A DNA stretch of 8,016 nucleotides from an uncultured Lysobacter sp. (lineage in GTDB: Bacteria; Pseudomonadota; Gammaproteobacteria; Xanthomonadales; Xanthomonadaceae), in assembly GCA_902805755.1 (NCBI GenBank), contig CADCUA010000318.1, positions 1-8,016 on the forward strand. The letters run 5' to 3'. Position numbers and translations under genes: made by a program. Below are positions 1 to 5,889 of the stretch, piece by piece (the first letter of the stretch is position 1; each line of letters starts with the position of its first letter). The notes beneath the pieces were generated by a model. It made no database searches. It was not told the DNA's origin and was given only the letters and a program-made list of their open reading frames with translations.

Positions 1-212
1 CCAAGGCCGCGCACCTCGGCGTAGGCTGTCCAGATCCTGAATGCATGACAACGCAGCGTCCAAACAGCCGCTCGCGACGCGTCTGCCATGACAGGTGAAG
101 CACTGCGGGAACGCGCATTCGCGATTCGCTATCGGACAGGATTTTTGAGGTGGGAATAGAAGTCGTTTGACCGCTCCGTTGGAACGCCCTGCTAACGCCA
201 TCGGGAGGCGCT
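1..212. other. Left-edge stretch without a supportable gene
   Basis: All six frames were read. The plus frames close quickly, and the longest plus reading stops near position 110. On the minus strand short frames run off the left edge (for example one with ATG near 91), but none has a convincing ribosome binding site or recognisable protein. The stretch may hold the 5' end of a minus-strand gene outside the window, and it presumably contains the promoter of the gene that starts at 213. I see a TTGACC around 169 but no well-placed -10 partner. Confidence 0.5.
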
Positions 213-464
213 ATGAGGCTCAACGTTTACGTTCGTTCGGACGATGCACTGGTGGTGTTTCCTGATCTGTTCAAGCCGCCGGCCGGGCTCGAGTCCGAAT
301 GCCCTTTGCGCATGGCCGGGTGGATCGATGCCGAGCGCGTTCCGCTGAGCGACGCGCTGGTCGAGCAGATGGTCAGCACCGGCTACGGCGTGGCGTCGGG
401 TCGCGACGCGGTGATCTTCAGGTCGGCGCTGCTTGAAGGCGAGGACATCGCCGCGTCGGTCTAG
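213..464 (+). CDS. 83-aa protein of unknown function
   Basis: This is a small, probably cytoplasmic, acidic protein that I do not recognise. The start is well supported: GGGAGG at 203-208 lies four bases before ATG 213, and the frame ends at TAG 462-464. There is no signal peptide, no membrane helix and only one cysteine (about residue 30). The sequence alternates short hydrophobic runs (residues 4-20, ending in a Phe-Pro-Asp-Leu-Phe stretch) with charged turns, and it ends in an acidic segment. This is compatible with a small alpha/beta fold. Codon third positions are mostly G/C, as in the neighbouring real genes, which supports coding. It stands alone, convergent with the diguanylate cyclase gene to its right, so its context gives no functional hint. 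I am fairly sure it is a gene and have no view on its function. Confidence 0.7.
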   Translation: MRLNVYVRSDDALVVFPDLFKPPAGLESECPLRMAGWIDAERVPLSDALVEQMVSTGYGVASGRDAVIFRSALLEGEDIAASV

Positions 465-582
465 CGGAGGATGCGGGCTCAGCGTGCACCGTGTGCGCAT
501 CGCATCCGGCATGAGGGGACGTGACACCGCAAGGCGCGGCGCCGATCCTGAAACCCCGCGTCCGTTTCATCATGAGCGCATC

Positions 583-597
583 CGGAGCCGGGCTCCG
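583..597. terminator. GC-rich hairpin between convergent genes (possible weak terminator)
   Basis: A perfect 6-bp stem CGGAGC / GCTCCG with a CGG loop lies between the stop of the 83-aa gene (464) and the stop of the diguanylate cyclase (612). No T-tract follows on either strand, so it does not meet the rule for an intrinsic terminator. It may only slow polymerase or protect transcript ends. Confidence 0.25.
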
Positions 598-611
598 CGC
601 GTCACTGCCCA

Positions 612-1709
612 CTACATGCGCGGCGTATCGTCCACGACCACGCGGTTGCGACCTCCGGCCTTGGCCCGGTACAGCGCCTGGTCGGCGCGGTCGAACACCT
701 GTTCGGGCCGGTCCAGTGCAGCGTCGCCCGCGGCAATGCCGGCCGAGACCGTGAGCGAAAACGGCAGCACGACCTGCTCGACCTGTTCGCGGATGCGATG
801 CGCGATCTCAGCGGCGTTCGCCAGCCCGGCGTTCGGTAGCACGACGAGGAACTCCTCGCCGCCGTAGCGCACCGCCAGGTCGCCTTCTCGCACGCAGGCG
901 TGGACGGCATCGGCGACCAGGCGCAGCGCGCGATCGCCGAGCAGATGCCCGTGGCGATCGTTGACCTGCTTGAAGTGATCGATGTCGAGCAGCAGCAGGC
1001 AGTAACCGGCGTTTTCCAGCCGACGCATCTGCGCGGGGTCCTCGAGCAGTTGCGCGAGTCCGGCGCGGTTGAGCAGTCCGGTCAGCTCATCGCGGCGCGC
1101 ACTCGCCAGCAGTTGCTCGTGGCGGACTTCCAGTTCCGCGTGTGCGCGCCCGGCGCGTTCCACCTCGGCCTGCCGCTCGCGCAGCAACGTGCGCTGCTCC
1201 ATCGCGTAACGCCGCAGCTCGAGCAGGTGCACGGTCTGTCGGGCCAGCACCTCCAGGCCGTCGCGCTGCCGTGCATCCAGCGTGCGCGCCGAAACATCGG
1301 CCACGCAGACCACGCCGAACACATGGCCCTCCGGCCCGATCAGCGGCGCGCCGGCATAGAAGCGCAGCGGTCGGCCGTCCAGCGTTACGCCGAGCGCGGG
1401 AGCCGACGGCTCCAGGGCCGCAGCGACGTCATCGACGACCACCAACCGACGCGCCCGCAGCACGGCATCGCTCATCGAGTACTCGCGTGGCCACTCGGAC
1501 CCGTCCACACCGGTGCCGGCCTTGAGCCAGACGCGGTCGCGGTCGATCAGTGCGATGGCCGCCGCCGGCACGGCGCAGATCGTGAGCGCCAGGCGCACGA
1601 TGTCGTCGAACGCCTGTTCCGGCGGCGTGTCGAGGACCGCATAACGATCGAGCGTGGCCTGACGCGCCGACTCGTCGGTCGGTTCGGTGGCGGCAGGCTG
1701 GGAAGACAT
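612..1709 (-). CDS. GAF-GGDEF diguanylate cyclase
   Basis: This is a 365-aa cytoplasmic signalling enzyme predicted to condense two GTP into cyclic di-GMP. Residues about 22-165 form an N-terminal GAF sensor domain of the type often found in front of GGDEF domains, opening with DRYAVLDTPPEQAFDDIV. A charged helical linker (about 166-205) leads into the GGDEF domain, which begins at DELTGLLNR (207-215). The metal-binding segment LDIDHFK lies at 241-247. The active-site signature is GGEEF at 283-287, a functional variant in this family. An RxxD inhibitory site (REGD, 274-277) sits exactly five residues before it, so product feedback inhibition is expected. I chose ATG 1709. A GTG at 1760 extends the frame, but its extra 17 residues look unrelated to the fold. 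Neither start has a good Shine-Dalgarno sequence. It lies 84 bases downstream of the small membrane protein gene on the same strand and may be read from trpS. The signal sensed by the GAF domain cannot be told. Confidence 0.92.
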   Translation of the reverse strand: MSSQPAATEPTDESARQATLDRYAVLDTPPEQAFDDIVRLALTICAVPAAAIALIDRDRVWLKAGTGVDGSEWPREYSMSDAVLRARRLVVVDDVAAALEPSAPALGVTLDGRPLRFYAGAPLIGPEGHVFGVVCVADVSARTLDARQRDGLEVLARQTVHLLELRRYAMEQRTLLRERQAEVERAGRAHAELEVRHEQLLASARRDELTGLLNRAGLAQLLEDPAQMRRLENAGYCLLLLDIDHFKQVNDRHGHLLGDRALRLVADAVHACVREGDLAVRYGGEEFLVVLPNAGLANAAEIAHRIREQVEQVVLPFSLTVSAGIAAGDAALDRPEQVFDRADQALYRAKAGGRNRVVVDDTPRM

Positions 1710-1793
1710 GACGGCGCGGCGATCCGGAAACAGGCCGGCACAGTGTGACAGGCGGCACACCCTGCCGCGTCATGCTGTTGCCGGCCGCGTCGC

Positions 1794-2102
1794 CTAGTGC
1801 CGTCGCAACCAGGCGCGTCGCAGGAAGAACGCGACCGCGAGCACCGCGAGAAACACCGCGTAGCCCACCGCCGTCGCGAGTACCTGCTTCCACATCGACC
1901 CGTAGGCAGGGTCGGCATGGCGGTACGCCCAGTGCACGCTCGCCACGAACGCCAGCACCGCGGCCAGCAGCGCCACGACGTCGAGTGTCTTGCGGGCCGC
2001 AGGGCGTGGCGTGCGCGGCACCAGCCAGTACAGCGTGCCGAGGATCGCGAACCAGGGCAGGAACAGGATCAGTGCGAGGTTGAGCTGGATGCCGGAACTC
2101 AC
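1794..2102 (-). CDS. Small inner-membrane protein, three predicted helices
   Basis: This 102-aa protein is almost entirely hydrophobic. Helices are likely at about residues 8-28, 40-57 and 72-94, separated by a basic loop (PRTPRPAARK) and a short polar loop containing HADPAYGS, with a basic C-terminus (RRAWLRRH). The positive-inside rule puts the first loop and the C-terminus in the cytoplasm. I do not recognise a characterised family. It starts with GTG inside the stop codon of trpS: bases 2099-2102 read GTGA on the minus strand. An AGGA lies about seven bases upstream. This is a standard translational coupling arrangement and is the main reason to trust the start. It probably shares a transcript with trpS, although no functional link to tRNA charging is evident. 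Confidence 0.8.
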   Translation of the reverse strand: MSSGIQLNLALILFLPWFAILGTLYWLVPRTPRPAARKTLDVVALLAAVLAFVASVHWAYRHADPAYGSMWKQVLATAVGYAVFLAVLAVAFFLRRAWLRRH

Positions 2103-3403
2103 GTTGCGTCCTGCGCCGCCTGCAGTGCGGCCAGCGCCGCATCGACTTCATCGCGTTCGACGCCCTCGCCCAGCTGCAGCGTCGCGTCCGCCTCGAAGCG
2201 CCCTTCGCGCTTGAGCGCGGCCATGCGCTGGCCCGCGTCCTTCGGCGCATCGAAGCCCGCGCTCTGCAGCAGCACGCGCTCACCATCGACGAGCTTGAAA
2301 TAGAACCGGCCGTCGGTTTCGCGGTATTGCTTGAACACCGGCAATGCCGCTTTGCTGCGCGTCGCCGGCGCATCGCTGCCTGCTATCGCCACGCGCGACA
2401 GATCACGCAGGCCCACGGCTTCGCGCACGCGCACCACGAACGGTGTCACGTGCGTTTCGCGCACGCGCCTGGCGCCATCGCGCAACACCTGTTCGATATG
2501 CGCGGGCCGCGCGATCAGTGCTTCGTACTCGCTGCGCATCGGCGCGACTTCCGCATCGATGCGCTCGAACAGGGCCTGCTTCGCCTCGCCCCACGCAATG
2601 CCGCCCTCGAACGCACGCCGCATCGCCTCGGTTTCTTCGGCACTCGCGAACGCCTGGTACAGCGCGAACACGTTCGATGCGTCCGCATCCTTCGCCTCGC
2701 CCGGCGCCTTCGAGTCGGTGACGATCGACATGATCAGCTTGCGCAATGTTTCGCGCGGCGCGAACAGCGGGATCGTGTTGTCGTAGCTCTTGCTCATCTT
2801 GCGACCGTCGAGGCCGGGCAGCGTCGCCACCTGCGCTTCGATCACCGCTTCGGGCAACGCGAAGTGCTCGCCGTAGAGATGGTTGAAGCGCTGGGCGAAA
2901 TCGCGCGCCATCTCGATGTGCTGCACCTGGTCGCGCCCGACCGGCACCTTGTTCGCATTGAACGCGAGGATGTCGGCGGCCATCAGCACCGGATACATGA
3001 AAAGCCCGGCGGTCACCGCGGCATCGTCGTCCTCGCTTTCGGCGCGGTTGCGATCGACCGCCGCCTTGTACGCATGCGCGCGATTGAGCAGGCCCTTGCC
3101 GGCCACGCAGGTGAGAAACCAGGTGAGTTCGGGGATCTCCGGAATATCGCTCTGGCGGTAGAACCACACCTTGTCCGGCTCCAGCCCGCAGGCGAGCCAG
3201 GTCGCGGCGATTTCCAGCGTCGAGCGCTGCACGCGCGCCGGGTCGGTGACCTTGATCAGCGCATGCAGGTCGGCGAGGAAATAGAAGCTCTCCACATTGG
3301 CCGCATGACTGGCGGTGATCGCCGGGCGGATCGCGCCGGCGTAGTTGCCCAGGTGCGGCGTGCCGGACGTGGTGATGCCGGTGAGGACTCGGGTGCGGGT
3401 CAT
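2099..3403 (-). CDS. trpS: Tryptophanyl-tRNA synthetase with C-terminal extension
   Basis: This 434-aa class I aminoacyl-tRNA synthetase charges tRNA-Trp with tryptophan using ATP, in the cytoplasm. The Rossmann core begins at once after the start. The HIGH-like signature is TPHLGNY (15-21) and the KMSKS loop is intact (GRKMSKSYDNT, 200-210). The segment GRDQVQHIEMARDFAQRFN (156-174) is typical of TrpS. The enzyme core ends near residue 335, about the length of short bacterial TrpS proteins. An Ala/Ser linker then leads to an extra domain at about 355-403 with the pattern GRFYFKLVDGERVLLQS followed by KDAGQRMAALKREG. This resembles one DUF1508/YegP-type repeat by eye. I chose ATG 3403 because the canonical N-terminus begins there. 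An in-frame extension to 3505 has no homologous look and would cross the divergent gene's start. The Shine-Dalgarno sequence is weak. It is the first gene of a likely trpS-membrane protein unit. Confidence 0.96.
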   Translation of the reverse strand: MTRTRVLTGITTSGTPHLGNYAGAIRPAITASHAANVESFYFLADLHALIKVTDPARVQRSTLEIAATWLACGLEPDKVWFYRQSDIPEIPELTWFLTCVAGKGLLNRAHAYKAAVDRNRAESEDDDAAVTAGLFMYPVLMAADILAFNANKVPVGRDQVQHIEMARDFAQRFNHLYGEHFALPEAVIEAQVATLPGLDGRKMSKSYDNTIPLFAPRETLRKLIMSIVTDSKAPGEAKDADASNVFALYQAFASAEETEAMRRAFEGGIAWGEAKQALFERIDAEVAPMRSEYEALIARPAHIEQVLRDGARRVRETHVTPFVVRVREAVGLRDLSRVAIAGSDAPATRSKAALPVFKQYRETDGRFYFKLVDGERVLLQSAGFDAPKDAGQRMAALKREGRFEADATLQLGEGVERDEVDAALAALQAAQDAT

Positions 3404-3429
3404 TGCTGAACGGCGAATGGGGGCCGGTG

Positions 3430-3435
3430 AGTTTA
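3430..3435 (-). promoter_or_regulatory. Possible -10 element of trpS
   Basis: On the minus strand TAAACT occurs 26 bases before the trpS start, preceded by GC. It is the most AT-rich hexamer in the 84-base divergent gap between trpS and the exported-protein gene. A TTGCGA lies farther upstream, but the spacer (about 21 bases) is longer than ideal. Start sites were not measured, so this is a weak call. Confidence 0.25.
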
Positions 3436-3487
3436 GCGCGCGGTGTGCGGGCGCCATCGCAACCCTGTTCAGCTTGGTCATGCGTTG

Positions 3488-4321
3488 ATGAAGGCGTCCT
3501 CCCACCGAGCCGCGCCCGTGAATCTCTTCCGCCCCGCCCGTGCCGTTCTAGCCGCCACCCTGCTGCTCACTGCCGCCGTGCCTGCGCTCGCCCAGCGCGG
3601 GTATGCGAACGGGCCGGTGGAAATCAGCGTGATCGACCGCGACCGCGGTTTCGAACTGCCGCAGTACGGCCACCGCGCTCAGGCCTGGGTGCCGGGCACG
3701 CCCGGCCATCGCTATTCGGTGCAGCTGACAAACCGCAGCCCCGAGCGCGTGCTGGTCGTACTCAGCGTCGACGGCGTCAACGCGATCTCCGGCCGCACCG
3801 CGGACCCGGACCAGGGCGGCTATGTGCTGGAGCCGTGGCAGAGCACGGAGGTGACGGGCTGGCGCAAGTCGATGCGCGATGTCGCGCAGTTCTATTTCAG
3901 CGACATGCGTGAAAGCTATGCCACACGCACCGGGCGGCCGTATAACGTCGGGGTGATCGGGATCGCGGTGTTCGACGAAGCGCGCCGCATGCCGCCGCCG
4001 CGCGTGTACGAGGGTTATGGCGATCGTGAGCGATCGATGTCACAGGCGCAGGACGCACAGGCGGCGCCATCCTCTGCACCGGAAATGGCCGGCTCGCGCG
4101 CGCAATCGATTGGCACCGGTCACGGCTACCGCGAGTACGCACCCGTGTCGCGCACCGGTTTCGTGCGGGCCAGCCGCCACCCGGTGCAGGTCACCGAGCT
4201 GCGCTATGACGACGAGCGCGCGCTGGCCGCGCGCGGCATCGGGCCACGCGGTCGTTACGGACGCGGGCGTGATGAGCCGCGCGCGTTTCCGGGCGGCTTC
4301 GTGCCGGATCCGCGCTGGTGA
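3488..4321 (+). CDS. Exported protein of unknown function
   Basis: This is a 277-aa predicted periplasmic or secreted protein. Residues 1-36 form a signal peptide: a basic n-region, the hydrophobic core AVLAATLLLTAAVPALA, and cleavage most likely next to Ala35-Gln36. The mature part (about 40-165) looks like a compact beta-rich domain containing RYSVQLTNRSPERVLVVLSV, DGVNAISG (95-102) and a Gly-Tyr-Val-Leu-x-Pro-Trp-Gln stretch near 111-118. It ends with a Gly-Arg-Pro-x-Asn-Val-Gly-Val-Ile-Gly motif (149-158). I recall similar uncharacterised proteins in beta- and gammaproteobacteria, but I cannot name a family. The C-terminal 110 residues are low-complexity, Ala/Gln then Arg/Gly/Tyr rich, and probably disordered. 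ATG 3488 is chosen because it gives the complete signal peptide. There is no clear Shine-Dalgarno sequence, and GTG 3518 would still leave a shorter signal sequence. It is divergent from trpS and convergent with the entericidin gene. Confidence 0.85.
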   Translation: MKASSHRAAPVNLFRPARAVLAATLLLTAAVPALAQRGYANGPVEISVIDRDRGFELPQYGHRAQAWVPGTPGHRYSVQLTNRSPERVLVVLSVDGVNAISGRTADPDQGGYVLEPWQSTEVTGWRKSMRDVAQFYFSDMRESYATRTGRPYNVGVIGIAVFDEARRMPPPRVYEGYGDRERSMSQAQDAQAAPSSAPEMAGSRAQSIGTGHGYREYAPVSRTGFVRASRHPVQVTELRYDDERALAARGIGPRGRYGRGRDEPRAFPGGFVPDPRW

Positions 4322-4413
4322 TCGAGCGGCGGGCTGCCATGCAGTGATTGCATGTGCAGCCGTCGCGGTGTCGCATGGCCTGAGCATCCATCGACGCTTG
4401 CGGATGACGCAAT

Positions 4414-4443
4414 AAAAAAGGGCCGGTTGAACCGGCCCTTTTC
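4414..4443. terminator. Strong bidirectional intrinsic terminator
   Basis: A perfect 12-bp stem (4416-4427 paired with 4431-4442, core GGGCCGGT) closes a TGA loop. The plus-strand transcript ends in four U residues. The minus-strand transcript ends in six, so it fits the entericidin gene best but can also stop the exported-protein gene coming from the left. It sits between two convergent stop codons (4321 and 4466), the classic place for a shared terminator. Confidence 0.9.
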
Positions 4444-4465
4444 ATGGCACAGGATCAAACTCGGA

Positions 4466-4618
4466 TCAGCACTTGCCGTCCTTGCAATCCTGGGCCTTGT
4501 CTTCGACCTTCTCGCCAACCTTCTGAACGTCTTCGCCGGCACCGGCCATCGTGTTGCACGCGCTCAGGGTGCCCATCGAGAACAGGGCGAGCAGCATCAG
4601 GGCAGTCAAACGCTTCAT
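4466..4618 (-). CDS. Entericidin A/B-like small lipoprotein
   Basis: This 50-aa protein is too short for usual gene-length cut-offs. It starts MKRLTALMLLALFSMG and has a lipobox LSAC with the lipidated cysteine at residue 21. The mature part of only 30 residues reads CNTMAGAGEDVQKVGEKVED (21-40), the hallmark of the entericidin family of small membrane-anchored lipoproteins. In Escherichia coli that family includes the EcnA antidote and EcnB toxin peptides. The ribosome binding site is excellent: AAAGGAG six bases before ATG 4618. An extra tail, DCKDGKC, adds two cysteines (45 and 50) that could form a disulfide in the periplasm. There is no second entericidin gene next to it, so calling it toxin or antidote is not justified. 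Many such proteins are simply stress-induced envelope lipoproteins. It lies 225 bases downstream of rocF on the same strand and ends just before the bidirectional terminator. Confidence 0.93.
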   Translation of the reverse strand: MKRLTALMLLALFSMGTLSACNTMAGAGEDVQKVGEKVEDKAQDCKDGKC

Positions 4619-4662
4619 GGGAATCTCCTTTGGTGTCGCGAAATCGCAACGGGATGGCTAGG

Positions 4663-4677
4663 CGGCAGCGCCTGCCG
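4663..4677 (-). promoter_or_regulatory. Leader hairpin upstream of the entericidin gene
   Basis: A perfect 6-bp stem CGGCAG / CTGCCG with a CGC loop ends 44 bases before the entericidin start codon. The 12-mer GGCAGCGCCTGC within it is nearly identical (11 of 12) to the hairpin at 5812-5826 before rocF. It may lie in the 5' untranslated region and affect stability or translation. Its function is inferred only. Confidence 0.35.
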
Positions 4678-4693
4678 ATATCTCGACAGGGCA

Positions 4694-4728
4694 GCGTCTG
4701 ACGCCGCACCTGCGACCGCATCAGACGC
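4694..4728. repeat. 8-bp inverted repeat in the rocF-entericidin gap
   Basis: GCGTCTGA at 4694-4701 is matched by TCAGACGC at 4721-4728, with a 19-base spacer. The left arm also starts an 11-base palindrome (GCGTC-T-GACGC, 4694-4704), so two alternative foldings are possible. It lies upstream of the entericidin start and could be an operator or a leader structure. No T-tract is present. Confidence 0.4.
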
Positions 4729-4752
4729 GAGCGGACGTGAAGCCCGCGTGCA

Positions 4753-4780
4753 ACATTCGCCGCACCCCGCTCGCAATCAA
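4753..4780 (-). promoter_or_regulatory. Weak candidate promoter of the entericidin gene
   Basis: On the minus strand TTGATT (4775-4780) and GAATGT (4753-4758) are separated by 16 bases, a passable sigma70-like pair with a poor -10. It would give a leader of about 128 bases containing both inverted repeats. Other sigma factors are equally possible. Confidence 0.2.
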
Positions 4781-4811
4781 TGACTTGCGTGCATCGACAC
4801 ATCATCGTATT

Positions 4812-4831
4812 CAGCGCGCAGCCACGCGCTG
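4812..4831 (-). terminator. Hairpin just after rocF (weak terminator candidate)
   Basis: A perfect 7-bp stem CAGCGCG / CGCGCTG with a 6-base loop starts 13 bases past the rocF stop. No T-run follows in the minus-strand transcript, so it could attenuate or protect the 3' end rather than fully terminate. Confidence 0.35.
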
Positions 4832-4843
4832 TACCCGCAACGT

Positions 4844-5764
4844 TCAGTCCCGGATCAACGTCGACTTGCCGAACAGGCTTTCCACCAGGTCCACCGCCAG
4901 CAGGCCGGTCGCATTCTTCGTGTCCAGCACCGGATTGAGTTCGACGATGTCCAGCGACGCCATACGGCCGGTGTCGGCAATCATCTCCATCACCAGCTGC
5001 GCCTCGCGGTAGTTCGGCCCGCCGGGAATCGTGGTGCCCACGCCCGGCGCAATCAGCGGATCGAGGAAGTCCACGTCGAAGCTCACGTGCAGGTGGGTGT
5101 TGTCGTCCATGCCTTCCAGCGCTTCTTCCATCACGCGCTTCATGCCGACCTCGTCGATGTAGCGCATGTCGTACACGTCGAGGTTGTATTCCTTGATCAG
5201 CTGCTTCTCGCCCGCGTCCACCGAGCGGATGCCGATCTGGCGGATCACGTCGGGCGTGATCGCCGGTGAATCGCCGCCCAGGTGCGTCAACGGTTGCGGG
5301 CCCAGGCCGCACAGGCAGGCCACCGGCATGCCATGCACATTGCCCGACGGCGTCACCGCGCTGGTGTTGAAGTCCGCATGCGCGTCCAGCCACAGCACGC
5401 GCAGCTTCTTGCCGGTTTCGCGGCAATGCCGCGCGACCGCGGTGATCGAACCCAGCCCGAGGCAATGGTCGCCGCCCAGCAGCATCGGCATGCGGCCGAT
5501 GCGCAACTCGGCGAGCACCGCTTCCATCACGATGCGGTTCCACTCGGTCACTTCGGCGAGGTGGCGGTAACCTTCGATCGCATCCAGCCACGGGTTCTGC
5601 GGGCCGACCAGGTTGCCGCGGTCCATGACATCGACGCCGCGCATCGACAACGCTTCGTGCAGGCCGGCAATGCGCAGTGCATCCGGGCCCAGGCGGGCGC
5701 CGCGGTCGCCGGCACCGATGTCGGTGGGCGCGCCGATGATCGTGACGGGTGGGTAACGGTGCAT
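4844..5764 (-). CDS. rocF: Arginase
   Basis: This 306-aa enzyme of the ureohydrolase superfamily hydrolyses L-arginine to L-ornithine and urea in the cytoplasm using a two-manganese centre. All metal ligands are visible: His100 in GGDHCLGLGS (97-106), Asp127, His129 and Asp131 in DAHADFNT, and Asp230 and Asp232 in SFDVDFLDP. The arginase-type substrate segment GNVHGMP (141-147) and the C-terminal VELNP (274-278, catalytic Glu275) favour arginase over agmatinase. The length is normal for bacterial RocF. The position after GGDH is Cys rather than the usual Ser, which is a mild variation. The start at ATG 5764 has CAGGAG six bases upstream. The PAS protein lies 116 bases upstream on the same strand. 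A TACAAT hexamer in that gap suggests rocF has its own promoter. The entericidin gene follows. Confidence 0.95.
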   Translation of the reverse strand: MHRYPPVTIIGAPTDIGAGDRGARLGPDALRIAGLHEALSMRGVDVMDRGNLVGPQNPWLDAIEGYRHLAEVTEWNRIVMEAVLAELRIGRMPMLLGGDHCLGLGSITAVARHCRETGKKLRVLWLDAHADFNTSAVTPSGNVHGMPVACLCGLGPQPLTHLGGDSPAITPDVIRQIGIRSVDAGEKQLIKEYNLDVYDMRYIDEVGMKRVMEEALEGMDDNTHLHVSFDVDFLDPLIAPGVGTTIPGGPNYREAQLVMEMIADTGRMASLDIVELNPVLDTKNATGLLAVDLVESLFGKSTLIRD

Positions 5765-5811
5765 GGCAATCTCCTGTCGGTCACCACCGGACGCGCCGGC
5801 GAATGGGTCGA

Positions 5812-5826
5812 GCAGGCGGCGCCTGC
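5812..5826 (-). promoter_or_regulatory. Leader hairpin upstream of rocF
   Basis: A perfect 6-bp stem GCAGGC / GCCTGC with a GGC loop ends 47 bases before the rocF start. It closely resembles the hairpin at 4663-4677 before the entericidin gene, at nearly the same distance from the start codon. It probably falls in the 5' untranslated region if the -10 at 5843-5848 is used. Confidence 0.35.
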
Positions 5827-5842
5827 GACACGGTTGGTGCGC

Positions 5843-5848
5843 ATTGTA
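5843..5848 (-). promoter_or_regulatory. Candidate -10 element of rocF
   Basis: TACAAT on the minus strand matches the sigma70 -10 consensus at five of six positions and stands out in very GC-rich surroundings. The bases 17 upstream do not resemble TTGACA, so an activator or another sigma factor may be needed. The predicted leader is about 70 bases. Confidence 0.35.
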
Positions 5849-5873
5849 CGGGCGCGCGATTCGCGCCGCCCCG

Positions 5874-5889
5874 GCAGGCGTCAGCCTGC
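5874..5889. terminator. Hairpin spanning the stop codon of the PAS gene
   Basis: A perfect 6-bp stem GCAGGC / GCCTGC encloses a four-base loop that includes the PAS gene stop codon (5881-5883). No T-run follows. Translation would open it, so it is a poor terminator. It is listed because it repeats the GCAGGC/GCCTGC arms of the rocF leader hairpin. Confidence 0.25.

Noticed and set aside
165..212. TTGACC near 169 as the -35 of the 83-aa gene
   Set aside because: The only possible -10 at usual spacing would put the transcription start on top of the ribosome binding site.
900..1748. 282-codon plus-strand open frame opposite the diguanylate cyclase
   Set aside because: It is a shadow of the GAF-GGDEF gene, whose motifs are all intact on the minus strand.
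1710..1793. Promoter for the diguanylate cyclase in the 84-base gap
   Set aside because: A GTGTG / CACAC inverted repeat is present, but no credible -10/-35 pair is visible. Read-through from the upstream genes is at least as likely.
2327..3409. Long plus-strand open frame (360 codons) opposite trpS
   Set aside because: It is exactly antisense to an unmistakable trpS. Its His/Arg-rich translation has no family look. Long antisense frames are expected in high-GC genes.
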